35,850 nt of DNA from contig JAGAWN010000036.1 of assembly GCA_017941355.1 (NCBI GenBank), positions 1-35,850 on the forward strand. The letters run 5' to 3'. A program made the translations under genes and the position numbers. Positions 24,858-32,308 of this stretch are shown here, piece by piece (the first letter of the stretch is position 1; each line of letters starts with the position of its first letter). A model generated the notes under the pieces. The model was not told where the DNA came from. It was given only the letters and a program-made list of their open reading frames with translations, and ran no database searches. The stretch comes from Ruminiclostridium sp. (lineage in GTDB: Bacteria > Bacillota > Clostridia > Oscillospirales > Ruminococcaceae).

Positions 24858-24887
24858 GCCGCCCGTTACTGAATAGTAACAGACGGC
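24858..24887 (-). repeat. Isolated copy of the dispersed hairpin core
   Basis: 24869-24886 read on the minus strand is CCGTCTGTTACTATTCAG, the core also found near tRNA-Pro and after the kinase operon. Here it lies within a hairpin (GCCG...GTTACT-GAAT-AGTAAC...CGGC). It lies 10 bases from the break point of the recombinase fragment. Confidence 0.7.
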
Positions 24888-24896
24888 GAAACAGAT

Positions 24897-25010
24897 ATCA
24901 CGTTTTCCTGATTTAGTAGATGTATTAATGGTTGCATTTATCCGTTCTATTTCTTCATTGCTATATACAGAAGGTAGTGGTTGCTTGACCTGTATCCTAT
25001 TAAAATTCTC
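24897..25010 (-). pseudogene. Fragment of a tyrosine recombinase/integrase
   Basis: A 38-codon stretch translates to residues including QPLPSVYSNEEIERI and TSTKSGKRD. This is the typical junction between the core-binding and catalytic domains of clostridial tyrosine recombinases. There is an in-frame stop just upstream. On the other side the expected continuation (YAI..LA..LGLR) is replaced by the hairpin repeat at 24858-24887. No catalytic Arg-His-Arg-Tyr remains. It is a decayed remnant of a mobile element next to tRNA-His. The call rests on motif recognition from memory. Confidence 0.6.
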
Positions 25011-25072
25011 TGATTATCCGTCTGACGGAGCCTGCATTTTCAACTTTTTTGGTGCATTTTCGGCTGCAAATG

Positions 25073-25088
25073 TGCAGTTATAACTGCA
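25073..25088. repeat. 16-base perfect palindrome
   Basis: TGCAGTTATAACTGCA, with no loop, lies between the recombinase fragment and the tRNA-His terminator. Possibly a protein-binding or recombination site; no function is assigned. Confidence 0.4.
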
Positions 25089-25103
25089 GCGTAAATAAGA
25101 TGA

Positions 25104-25145
25104 AAAAGCCCGATATGACCGCAGATGCGATCATATCGGGCTTTT
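25104..25145. terminator. Terminator of tRNA-His (bidirectional)
   Basis: A perfect 15-bp stem (AAAAGCCCGATATGA / TCATATCGGGCTTTT) with a 12-base loop, starting 7 bases after the tRNA 3' end in its direction. Confidence 0.88.
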
Positions 25146-25151
25146 CTTGTG

Positions 25152-25230
25152 TGGGGTGGGAAGTGGGATTCGAACCCACGATCTTCAGTGCCACAAACTG
25201 ACGCGTTAGACCAGCTACGCTATACCCACC
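25152..25230 (-). tRNA. tRNA-His(GUG)
   Basis: 79 bases including an encoded CCA and the extra 5' G (G-1) opposite C73, the identity mark of tRNA-His. Anticodon stem TCAGT / ACTGA with loop TTGTGGC gives anticodon GTG. The D-stem (GCGT/ACGC) and T-stem (GTGGG/CCCAC) are perfect. The acceptor stem has one T-T mismatch at pair 6-67. Confidence 0.96.
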
Positions 25231-25254
25231 ATATAACTCAACTGCCGATATAAT

Positions 25255-25283
25255 ATTTTATCACACATTTTCTGAAATGTCAA
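25255..25283 (-). promoter_or_regulatory. Promoter of tRNA-His
   Basis: Minus-strand TTGACA (25283-25278) and TAAAAT (25260-25255) with a 17-base spacer, 24 bases before the tRNA. Confidence 0.8.
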
Positions 25284-25400
25284 TACCTAATTGACAAAAA
25301 TTTCAAAATTTATTATTATTACTTCGGCGATTTAATAATCGGCTGATACATTACGTTCTTTTCCCGCCGCCGGCGAGGGAAAAAACAAGAATCAAACAAT

Positions 25401-25507
25401 TTAAGGAACCGCTGATTAAATCGCTTTTACCCAAAAATCGACACCGTGAAAGGCGTATAATATCAACATTGATATTTCTGATGTCGATTTAATCAGCGGT
25501 TCCTTAA
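25401..25507. repeat. MITE-like palindromic element (copy 2)
   Basis: A 107-base element with perfect 23-base inverted ends (25401-25423 and 25485-25507). Each end begins TTAAGGAACCGCTGATTAAA. TTAA at both outer ends may be a duplicated target. An internal AAATCGACA / TGTCGATTT pair offers an alternative fold. There is no coding capacity. Blocks of it and of its flanks recur at 3332-3510. The whole 25231-25681 gap contains no gene. Confidence 0.75.
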
Positions 25508-25580
25508 TTACCGCATTAATAAATCAGCTTTCCTGTAATACTGCACAATTATACAGCAAAAAGCGCCGCAATATTTGTAC

Positions 25581-25611
25581 ACATAGTACCTTGCAAAACA
25601 ATGTACTATGT
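25581..25611 (+). promoter_or_regulatory. Inverted-repeat operator for PadR autoregulation
   Basis: ACATAGTAC and GTACTATGT are separated by 13 bases and cover the -35 box and spacer of the padR promoter. TACCTTGCA inside it recurs at 25634-25642 and as TACCTTGTA at 25651-25659. This matches the usual position of PadR operators. Confidence 0.6.
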
Positions 25612-25619
25612 GGTATAAT
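25591..25619 (+). promoter_or_regulatory. Promoter of the padR operon
   Basis: TTGCAA and TATAAT with a 17-base spacer, overlapped by the inverted repeat at 25581-25611. Confidence 0.75.
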
Positions 25620-25681
25620 CTAAACATACAAGATACCTTGCAGCACAAAGTACCTTGTAAATAAAAGCAAGGAGAAAAACA

Positions 25682-26002
25682 ATGCAGTCACAGCTAAAAC
25701 GTGGTACGCTTGAGCTATGTGTGCTCTCGATACTATGTCGGGGCGACAGATACGGATATGAGCTCGTAAACATCATTTCAAGCTGTATGCACATAACCGA
25801 GGGGACGATATATCCGCTTATGAAACGGCTGAAAGATGCCGGGAGCATAGATTCCTACATCGTCGAGTCGCAGGAGGGTCCCCCGCGAAAATACTACCGT
25901 ATAACCGATGACGGACGTGTGATACAGAAGGAACAGGAGACTGAATGGCGAAGCTTTTCTGTCGCTATCAACAAGCTTCTTGACGGGGAGGAAAAACAAT
26001 GA
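25682..26002 (+). CDS. PadR-family transcriptional regulator
   Basis: A 106-residue winged-helix repressor. Family blocks: [25 protein letters not shown] (helix 1-2 region, here shortened in naming), [17 protein letters not shown] (recognition helix) and the wing [12 protein letters not shown]. PadR proteins often repress their own operon and respond to envelope or antimicrobial stress. AAGGAG lies 8 bases before the ATG. The stop overlaps the next gene by ATGA, and the promoter carries a fitting inverted repeat, so autoregulation is likely. Confidence 0.92.
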   Translation: MQSQLKRGTLELCVLSILCRGDRYGYELVNIISSCMHITEGTIYPLMKRLKDAGSIDSYIVESQEGPPRKYYRITDDGRVIQKEQETEWRSFSVAINKLLDGEEKQ

Positions 26003-26727
26003 TCTGCAGCAGCAAGACCGAATTTCTTACGAGCCTGCGGGTGGCTCTCGAACGTAATAACGTGACCGATACCCGCGATATACTCACCGACTTCCGCCAG
26101 CACTTTGAGGACGGCGCGGCAGCAGGTGAGACAGAAGCCGAGGTTTGCGAAAAACTCGGTGACATTGAAGAAATAATCAAACAGTACGTTTCCGAAACCG
26201 ACACTGCCGAAACACCGAAATCTGCTCCGGCACCGGACGCGGGAATGCCGGACACGAGCGGATTCGGTGCAGACAGCTTCGGAAATCCCGCTCCTCCGCC
26301 CTACAGTCAGCCGCGATACGCCGAGCCGGCTCGCTTTCAGCCCAGCGCCGGAAAAATCGTAGGAATACTGTGTCTCGATGTGTTTATCTATTCGTGGGCG
26401 CTGCCAACGCTCGCAGGGCTTATAGTCGCTCTGATAAGCATAGCAATTTCATTTTCGCTGTCAGGTATGGTCGTGTTCATTGCAAGCATTTTCACTTTCT
26501 TCACAGACCTCGGCGGCATCATAGTGACCGGTCTCGCACCCCTGAGTCTGCTGTTTTTCGGACTTATGACAATATCTCTCGGCGGTATGCTTGTGATAGC
26601 GTCGATCGGTTCGGTCAAGGGGCTTATAAACATTTTTATAGCGATCGTGAACAGTCATGCAAAGGTATTCGCGGGTCATAAGATCTGGAACAAGATAGGC
26701 AGAAAAAAGGAGGCGTATGACAGATGA
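25999..26727 (+). CDS. DUF1700/HAAS-domain membrane protein
   Basis: A 242-residue protein. Residues 1-65 form the helical HAAS/DUF1700 module ([35 protein letters not shown]). A Pro/Gly/Ser linker follows (~70-115), then about three or four hydrophobic segments (~118-225) and a basic tail. DUF1700 proteins are usually partners of PadR regulators in the Firmicutes envelope-stress operon, thought to act as membrane sensors or anti-regulators, though the mechanism is not settled. It overlaps both neighbours by four bases, so translation is coupled through the three genes. Confidence 0.88.
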   Translation: MICSSKTEFLTSLRVALERNNVTDTRDILTDFRQHFEDGAAAGETEAEVCEKLGDIEEIIKQYVSETDTAETPKSAPAPDAGMPDTSGFGADSFGNPAPPPYSQPRYAEPARFQPSAGKIVGILCLDVFIYSWALPTLAGLIVALISIAISFSLSGMVVFIASIFTFFTDLGGIIVTGLAPLSLLFFGLMTISLGGMLVIASIGSVKGLINIFIAIVNSHAKVFAGHKIWNKIGRKKEAYDR

Positions 26728-27794
26728 GCAGAATGGGCAAATGGCTGCTTATATTCGGCATCTTAGCTATTGTAAGCGCAATAGCATTCGGTTTCTCGGT
26801 AGCAGCGTTCGGAGTTACTAACGGTGATTACGGCATAAGCATTATGGGGATTGATCTCCCCGTGATCGACGGACTTAAAATCAAAATCGGAGGAAACAGT
26901 ATGGGTAAAGCGGAAATACTTTTCAGAAACAACGGCACAAACTACACTTACGAATTCGAGAAAGACAAGGAATATTCCACAGACTTTGACGCGGCAGGGC
27001 TTTCAGACGTAAAACTTGGACTCGCAAGCTGCAAGGCAGATGTGGTATGCTCCGACACTGACCGTATCAGGATAGTTTACAAAACAGGCAGCAAACCGGT
27101 AAACTTCACTGCGGAGCTTAAAGACGGCGTTCTGGAGATCAACGAAAACATAACGATCAGTTTGTTTTCTTTCGGCAGCTACAAGAACTCCGAACTGAAA
27201 GTCGAGATCCCGTCAGAACTCTACAATTCTTTCGGCATAGATCTCGCGTCCGGCAGTCTGACATCCGATAATTTGATGTGCGACAGCTTCGACGGCAACC
27301 TCGCAAGCGGTTCCTTCGATCTTAAAATGCACGCCGACAGAATAAAGCTGAATGTAGCGTCCGGAAAGGCTTCTGTGTCCAATATCACCGATGAGAGCGC
27401 AGACGACATCGACATAAACGTTGCTTCCGGCAGCGTTGAACTGAACGGTTTCGGCGCAGATGACACAAAGGCTGCTCTCGCAAGCGGAAACGTTACGCTG
27501 AACGGCATTTCCGGCAGAGTCAACGGCGAGCTTATGTCCGGCACTCTGACGCTTGTGTACTCTGAGTGGAACGATGATCTCAGTATCAAGCTTGCAAGCG
27601 GAAAGGCTGATGTCACACTCCCGGCAGGTTCCGGAGCAAATGTTGAATACAAGCATCTTTCCGGCAAGACAGATGTATCGCTTGACGGCAGCAGTGTTAC
27701 CCTCACCAAGACATCTCACGCAGATGTCGGCGGTGAAAACAAACAAAGAGTTGACATCGAAACAGCAAGCGGAACAGTGCGTCTGCACAACTGA
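26724..27794 (+). CDS. DUF4097-domain envelope protein
   Basis: A 356-residue protein with an N-terminal membrane segment (~7-30) and an outer beta-helix-like DUF4097 domain made of repeating short strands. The unit LASGS/VASGK recurs many times (DLASGSLTSDNL, NLASGSFDL, NVASGKASV, NVASGSVEL, ALASGNVTL, KLASGKADV, ETASGTVRL). This family typically follows PadR and DUF1700 genes, as here. Its role is unknown, possibly in envelope sensing or adhesion. The start ATG overlaps the preceding stop (ATGA) with AAGGAGG 10 bases upstream. Confidence 0.88.
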   Translation: MSRMGKWLLIFGILAIVSAIAFGFSVAAFGVTNGDYGISIMGIDLPVIDGLKIKIGGNSMGKAEILFRNNGTNYTYEFEKDKEYSTDFDAAGLSDVKLGLASCKADVVCSDTDRIRIVYKTGSKPVNFTAELKDGVLEINENITISLFSFGSYKNSELKVEIPSELYNSFGIDLASGSLTSDNLMCDSFDGNLASGSFDLKMHADRIKLNVASGKASVSNITDESADDIDINVASGSVELNGFGADDTKAALASGNVTLNGISGRVNGELMSGTLTLVYSEWNDDLSIKLASGKADVTLPAGSGANVEYKHLSGKTDVSLDGSSVTLTKTSHADVGGENKQRVDIETASGTVRLHN

Positions 27795-27819
27795 AACACC
27801 GAAACAGTGTGATCCGCAC

Positions 27820-27848
27820 TTGACAAAACCAAAGAATACTTTTATAAT
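27820..27848 (+). promoter_or_regulatory. Consensus promoter of the FnIII-protein gene
   Basis: Perfect TTGACA-N17-TATAAT, 26 bases after the DUF4097 stop. The start site would fall inside the hairpin that follows. Confidence 0.85.
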
Positions 27849-27896
27849 AGTATCAGGCGTAACGGCAGGAAACTCCGGAATGCCTGATACTGTTTT
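27849..27896 (+). terminator. Terminator-like hairpin overlapping the promoter start site
   Basis: AGTATCAGGC / GCCTGATACT (10 bp) with an inner CGG / CCG pair, followed by GTTTTTATG. It begins right after the -10 box. It could end the padR operon or act as an operator. Confidence 0.65.
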
Positions 27897-27915
27897 TATG
27901 AACGGAGAATGTAAA

Positions 27916-29046
27916 ATGAGAACTGTCAGAAAAATAACCGCGCTTTTCACCGTACTTACACTGACCGTGGCAGCCCTGTTCTGCTTCGCGGCAACGGCTT
28001 GCGCAGATGACTTCGACGCTGCGCGAGGCGGCTACAACGATGACGGAAACTATGAGCTTACATTCCCTACCGTCACCGAATACGACCTGAGATATATGGA
28101 GGGTGAACTGAGGAAAGGTGATATCAAAGGTGTCTGCACTCTTACGCTGTTCACTGACGGAAACAATTTCAGCAGCAACGAATGCTGCGGATTCCTCATA
28201 ATTTACGGTATTGAGGGTGATGTTTTCATTCCGGTCACGGTTTCACAATCTATCATTACCGTCTATGCCGATAACATGGCATTCAAGGCAAACAGCGAAA
28301 AAATATTCACAACAATGGAAACCACAAAAACGAGCAGCGGCAAATACGGTGCAAGAATAGTAATAGACGGCGAAGCGGCGGAAGACAGTAAGTTCTTCGG
28401 GCTGCTCAAAAACAAGAAAAACGCATATACCGCGCTGTTCGTATATGACGGAGAAAAATTCTACGCAATGTACAGTGAAGAGCCCTCCTTCGGATATGTG
28501 ACCTCATATATATCCTTTGAAAAGCACGGGACAGGCGCAGAGCCGGCAAAACAGATAAGCATAGGTAATATGAGTTTCAGTCCCATATCCGACAGATACT
28601 ACACCGGAAATGCCATAACTCCCTCGATAACGGTGAAATCCGGCAGCAAGACGCTCAAAGAAAACACCGATTATACCGTTTCCTACTCGAACAATAAGGA
28701 TATCGGCACTGCCACGGTTAAGATAACGGGCATAAACGCTTATTTCAGCTCAAAGAGCATAACGTTCAGGATCCTCCCGAAAAAGACGGCTCTCACGGCG
28801 AAGAAGTCGAACGGCAAGTACAAGCTTTCGTGGAAAGCCGCAGCCGGCATCGACAAGTACCAGATACAGTACTCCGACGACGGCGGCAAGACCTACAAGA
28901 CCGCCGGAAGAGTCTCCGCAGGCAAGACAAGCACAACCCTCAAGCTCGATGCAAGCAAGAACTATACTTTCAGAATACGGTCGTACAAGACCGTTGACGG
29001 CAAGAACTACTACAGCGCATGGTCAAAGGCGGTCAGCGCGAAGTGA
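27916..29046 (+). CDS. Secreted protein with Ig-like and fibronectin type III domains
   Basis: A 376-residue exported protein of unknown function. Signal peptide ~1-30 (ALFTVLTLTVAALFCFAATA). Residues ~35-205 are an unrecognised beta-rich domain (LTLFTDGNNFSSNECCGF, FYAMYSEEPS). Residues ~215-290 are an Ig-like module of the type YTGNAITPSITV...DYTVSYSNNKDIGTATV. Residues ~293-376 are fibronectin type III (KLSWKAAAGIDKYQIQYS). Both C-terminal modules are common in clostridial surface proteins. There is no anchor, so it is likely released or bound non-covalently. The start at 27916 has GGAGA 7 bases upstream; the ATG at 27898 is a weaker alternative. It has its own promoter and terminator. Confidence 0.82.
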   Translation: MRTVRKITALFTVLTLTVAALFCFAATACADDFDAARGGYNDDGNYELTFPTVTEYDLRYMEGELRKGDIKGVCTLTLFTDGNNFSSNECCGFLIIYGIEGDVFIPVTVSQSIITVYADNMAFKANSEKIFTTMETTKTSSGKYGARIVIDGEAAEDSKFFGLLKNKKNAYTALFVYDGEKFYAMYSEEPSFGYVTSYISFEKHGTGAEPAKQISIGNMSFSPISDRYYTGNAITPSITVKSGSKTLKENTDYTVSYSNNKDIGTATVKITGINAYFSSKSITFRILPKKTALTAKKSNGKYKLSWKAAAGIDKYQIQYSDDGGKTYKTAGRVSAGKTSTTLKLDASKNYTFRIRSYKTVDGKNYYSAWSKAVSAK

Positions 29047-29051
29047 ACGAT

Positions 29052-29077
29052 GCTCCCCGCAAGGGGAGCCTTTTTTT
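29052..29077 (+). terminator. Terminator of the FnIII-protein gene
   Basis: GCTCCCC-GCAA-GGGGAGC followed by CTTTTTTT: a textbook intrinsic terminator. Confidence 0.93.
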
Positions 29078-29179
29078 GTCAATTCTGAAATATTCTTTTA
29101 AAAATCCTGCTGTTTGCGTCGGATTTTCGGAGAAAAATATCAAATTTACAACTTTTTCTGATTTTTTATTGAAAACCTA

Positions 29180-29208
29180 TTGCAAAATTCCTGCAAATGT
29201 GTTATGAT
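29180..29208 (+). promoter_or_regulatory. Promoter of gdhA
   Basis: TTGCAA and TATGAT with 17-base spacing. The leader contains a small hairpin AAAGCGGAA / TTCCGC (29224-29243). Confidence 0.68.
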
Positions 29209-29281
29209 ATATCTCGTAAGTTTAAAGCGGAAGAAAATTCCGCGTTTCAGCCAACTATATCAAAAGCAGGAGGACACTAAA

Positions 29282-30634
29282 ATGGCACTTAAAAATCAGT
29301 ATCTTGTTGAGCTTCTCGAACGCGTTAAGAAAAGAAACGCAAACGAGCCTGAATTCATTCAGACCGTAACAGAGGTCTTCGAGTCTATCGAGCCCGTTAT
29401 CGAAAAGAGACAGGATCTCGTTGACGCAGGCGTTCTCGAGCGCATCGTAGAGCCCGAGAGACAGATCATGTTCCGCGTTCCGTGGGTAGATGACAACGGC
29501 AAGGTTCAGGTGAACCGCGGCTACAGAGTACAGTTCAACTCCGCTATCGGTCCGTACAAGGGCGGTCTCCGTTTCGCTCCCAACGTATATATCGGTATCA
29601 TCAAGTTCTTAGGCTTCGAGCAGATCTTCAAGAACAGCCTCACTTCCCTGCCTATGGGCGGCGGCAAGGGCGGTTCCGACTTCGACCCCCAGGGCAAGTC
29701 TGATGCAGAAGTTATGCGTTTCTGCCAGAGCTTCATGAGCGAGCTTTACAGACATATCGGTCCGAACCTCGACGTTCCCGCAGGTGACATCGGCGTAGGC
29801 GGACGTGAGATAGGCTACCTCTTCGGTCAGTACAAGAGACTCAAGAACGAGTTCTCCGGCGTTCTCACAGGTAAGGGCATCCAGTACGGCGGCTCCCTCA
29901 TCAGACCTGAGGCTACAGGTTTCGGCGCTACCTACTATGCTGTTGAGATGTTAAAGCACTTCGGTGACGATATCAAGGGCAAGACAGTTGCTATCTCCGG
30001 TTTCGGTAACGTTGCCTGGGGCGTTGCACTCAAGGTTACAGAACTCGGCGGCAAGGTAGTTACTATCTCCGGTCCCGACGGTTACATCTACGACAAGGAC
30101 GGCATCAACACTCCCGAAAAGATCGCTTATATGCTTGAAATGCGCGCTTCCTGCCGCAACAGAGCGCAGGATTACGCTGACAAGTTCGGTGCTGAGTTCC
30201 ACGCAGGCGAGAAGCCGTGGGGCGTTAAGGTTGACATCGTTATGCCCTGCGCTACACAGAACGAAGTCAACATCGAAGAGGCTAAGAAGATCGTTGCAAA
30301 CGGCGTGAAGTACTATGTTGAGGTTTCCAATATGCCTACAACAAACGAAGCTATCGCTTACCTCAAGGAGAACAAGGTGATAGTTGCTCCCTCCAAGGCT
30401 GTAAACGCAGGCGGAGTTGCAGTTTCCGGTCTCGAAATGTCCCAGAACTCCATGCGTTACAACTGGACAGCAGAGGAAGTTGACGAGAAGCTCAAGAACA
30501 TCATGAAGAACATCTTCAAGGCTTCCGTTGACGCGGCTCATGAGTACGGTCTCGGCGATGACCTCGTAGCAGGCGCCAACATCGCAGGCTTCCTGAAAGT
30601 TGCAGAGGCTATGAAAGCTCAGGGCGTGGTTTAA
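29282..30634 (+). CDS. gdhA: Glutamate dehydrogenase (NADP-type)
   Basis: Reversible amination of 2-oxoglutarate to glutamate, the main ammonium assimilation or amino-acid fermentation link in anaerobes. It has 450 residues, the size of the hexameric class I enzymes such as E. coli GdhA. Substrate and catalytic blocks: GPYKGGLRFAP, SLPMGGGKGGSDFDP (catalytic Lys ~ residue 125) and DVPAGDIGVGGREIGY. The Rossmann motif GFGNVAWG is present. Cofactor preference is inferred from overall similarity to NADP enzymes. The start ATG at 29282 has AGGAGGA 7 bases upstream; an upstream in-frame ATG at 29180 lies within the promoter. A strong terminator follows. Confidence 0.96.
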   Translation: MALKNQYLVELLERVKKRNANEPEFIQTVTEVFESIEPVIEKRQDLVDAGVLERIVEPERQIMFRVPWVDDNGKVQVNRGYRVQFNSAIGPYKGGLRFAPNVYIGIIKFLGFEQIFKNSLTSLPMGGGKGGSDFDPQGKSDAEVMRFCQSFMSELYRHIGPNLDVPAGDIGVGGREIGYLFGQYKRLKNEFSGVLTGKGIQYGGSLIRPEATGFGATYYAVEMLKHFGDDIKGKTVAISGFGNVAWGVALKVTELGGKVVTISGPDGYIYDKDGINTPEKIAYMLEMRASCRNRAQDYADKFGAEFHAGEKPWGVKVDIVMPCATQNEVNIEEAKKIVANGVKYYVEVSNMPTTNEAIAYLKENKVIVAPSKAVNAGGVAVSGLEMSQNSMRYNWTAEEVDEKLKNIMKNIFKASVDAAHEYGLGDDLVAGANIAGFLKVAEAMKAQGVV

Positions 30635-30656
30635 TTACCGCTTATACAGCAAACAC

Positions 30657-30690
30657 AGAACGGCAGTCCGCTGAGGACTGCCGTTCTTTT
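30657..30690 (+). terminator. Terminator of gdhA
   Basis: A 13-bp stem (AGAACGGCAGTCC / GGACTGCCGTTCT) with loop GCTGA, followed by TTTG. Confidence 0.9.
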
Positions 30691-30704
30691 GTACAAAATC
30701 GCTC

Positions 30705-30733
30705 TTGACACATAAGGCATAATACTTTATAAT
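30705..30733 (+). promoter_or_regulatory. Promoter of mscS
   Basis: Perfect TTGACA-N17-TATAAT, 32 bases before the ATG. Confidence 0.88.
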
Positions 30734-30765
30734 GATTATATCTGATAAAGAAAGGATCAAACGCC

Positions 30766-31689
30766 ATGTTATTCAATCTACTTGCGGCTGCGGAAACAGC
30801 CGCTCCGATCGAAGAGGAAATAAAAGAGGTCATCAGCGATACTCTCGGTAACGAGCTTGTTGACAATGTCAGCGGTCTCAATAAGTTTCTTGCTGATATA
30901 TGGGAAGGATTCCTCAATAAGCTCCCGACTATCATCTTTGCGATAATCCTGCTGATCGCCGGCATCTTCCTGTCGAAGCTGGTTGTGAAACTAATGGGAA
31001 AGGCTATGGATCGCTCCAAGCTTGATCTTACGATCAATCACTTTGTCAGGTCAATGGTGAAGATCATACTGTATGTCGTGCTGGTGACGGTGATACTGAC
31101 GCTTCTCGGCGTTCCGACCACATCTATTATCACCGTTATAGGTACTGCGGGAGTTGCTATTGGTCTTGCTCTTAAGAACAGCCTGTCTAATATCGCGGGA
31201 GGCTTTCTGATACTGATTGCAAAGCCGTTCAGAGTCGGCAGTTACATCTCGGTCTGCGGAGTCGAGGGAAATGTAGAGAGTATAAACATACTGTACACCA
31301 AGCTGAAAACGCTTGACAACAAGGCGATATACATACCGAACGGCAGCGCCGCAAACGCCGTGCTGATTAATGTGACCGAAGCCGATCTGCGCCGTGTTGA
31401 CAATGTATTCTCGATCTCCTATGACGACGACTACAAGAAAGCAGTCGAGGCTATCCACAAAGCGCTTGCGAAATGCCCGAAGATACTCACCGACGGCACA
31501 CACAGCAATTTCGTCCGCATGAGCGCACACAGCGCAAGCAGCATAGATATTACCGTCCGCGCATGGTGCAAAACCGCGGATTACTGGGACGTATATTTCG
31601 ATATGATCGAGCTTGTACGCGCTCAGTTCATTGAAGAGAACATAGAGATACCCTATCAGCAGATAGACGTTCACATGAAGAACGCATAA
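30766..31689 (+). CDS. mscS: Small-conductance mechanosensitive channel (MscS family)
   Basis: A 307-residue membrane channel that opens under tension to release solutes at hypo-osmotic shock. There is an N-terminal amphipathic region (~1-48), three membrane segments (~53-75, ~90-112, ~118-150) with the pore helix rich in Gly and Ala (VIGTAGVAIGLALKNSLSNIAGG), then the beta domain (FRVGSYISVCGVEGNVESI, and YIPNGSAANAVLIN) and an alpha/beta C-terminal domain. Length and order match MscS. GAAAGGA lies upstream of the ATG, and the next gene starts 15 bases after the stop codon. Confidence 0.93.
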   Translation: MLFNLLAAAETAAPIEEEIKEVISDTLGNELVDNVSGLNKFLADIWEGFLNKLPTIIFAIILLIAGIFLSKLVVKLMGKAMDRSKLDLTINHFVRSMVKIILYVVLVTVILTLLGVPTTSIITVIGTAGVAIGLALKNSLSNIAGGFLILIAKPFRVGSYISVCGVEGNVESINILYTKLKTLDNKAIYIPNGSAANAVLINVTEADLRRVDNVFSISYDDDYKKAVEAIHKALAKCPKILTDGTHSNFVRMSAHSASSIDITVRAWCKTADYWDVYFDMIELVRAQFIEENIEIPYQQIDVHMKNA

Positions 31690-31704
31690 GGGAGGAGACA
31701 AAAG

Positions 31705-32241
31705 ATGTTTTCTACGAAATGTGGGAAAGAAACGGAAAACGGTACTCTGTTCTGCCCGAATTGCGGAGAGCGCCTGCTGGATACGGCATACACGCAGGGT
31801 CAGTCAGCCCCGTACAGCGGCGGCTACAGCTTTCCGCAGCAGCCGGAGTATGAAAGCCCGGCGCTTGCGATCTGCGCGTTGGTGTTCACATTCATATTCC
31901 CGCTTGTGGGACTTATCCTCGGCATTGTCGGATTGAAGAAATATAAGGTGCGGAACCGTGGAATGTGCATAGCTTCCGTTGTTGTCTCGGCAGTGTTTCT
32001 GCTGATTTACCTCGCGTTTGCCGCGATCCTCATACCCTCTATGCAAAGCTATATCCAAAGGAGCAAACAGGCAAGAGCTGATATGAATGCCGCCGCGTTC
32101 ACAGAGCAGACGAGACTTCCAATGACGGAGGGTGTGGAATACCCGGAGCCGGACGAGAACGGGCTGTTCTCTGTCCCCGATCAATGGCTCAAAGGCAAGA
32201 ATCCATCGGGACTTATCATCGGTTATTCCCCGGCATTATAA
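31705..32241 (+). CDS. Zinc-ribbon/DUF4190-type membrane protein with a lost Cys
   Basis: A 178-residue protein. An N-terminal zinc-ribbon-like start reads STKCGKE...FCPNCGERL. The first Cys of the usual CxxCG is Ser (codon TCT, one base from TGT), so the site has three instead of four Cys. A Gln/Ser/Tyr linker is followed by a DUF4190-like pair of membrane segments (~51-75 and ~87-115: LAICALVFTFIFPLVGLILG). The hydrophilic C-terminal part has a short PEPDENGLFSVPDQWL motif. It begins 15 bases after mscS with GGGAGG upstream, so it is cotranscribed. Function is unknown. A tandem of hairpins follows. Confidence 0.8.
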   Translation: MFSTKCGKETENGTLFCPNCGERLLDTAYTQGQSAPYSGGYSFPQQPEYESPALAICALVFTFIFPLVGLILGIVGLKKYKVRNRGMCIASVVVSAVFLLIYLAFAAILIPSMQSYIQRSKQARADMNAAAFTEQTRLPMTEGVEYPEPDENGLFSVPDQWLKGKNPSGLIIGYSPAL

Positions 32242-32248
32242 GCAAACA

Positions 32249-32308
32249 CGCAGCTTTCTTCTATGAAAGCTGCGTCTGTCTGTCGAAAAAGGAACTTTTT
32301 CGACAGAC
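32249..32308 (+). terminator. Two tandem hairpins after the mscS operon
   Basis: CGCAGCTTTC / GAAAGCTGCG (10 bp, 32249-32274) is followed by TCTGTCTGTC, and GTCTGTCGAAAAAG / CTTTTTCGACAGAC (14 bp, 32278-32308) follows. The pair could terminate transcription or be part of the neighbouring repeat module. Confidence 0.6.

Noticed and set aside
27553-27915. Longer N-terminus for the FnIII protein
   Set aside because: It overlaps the DUF4097 gene and the promoter, and would bury the signal peptide at 27916.
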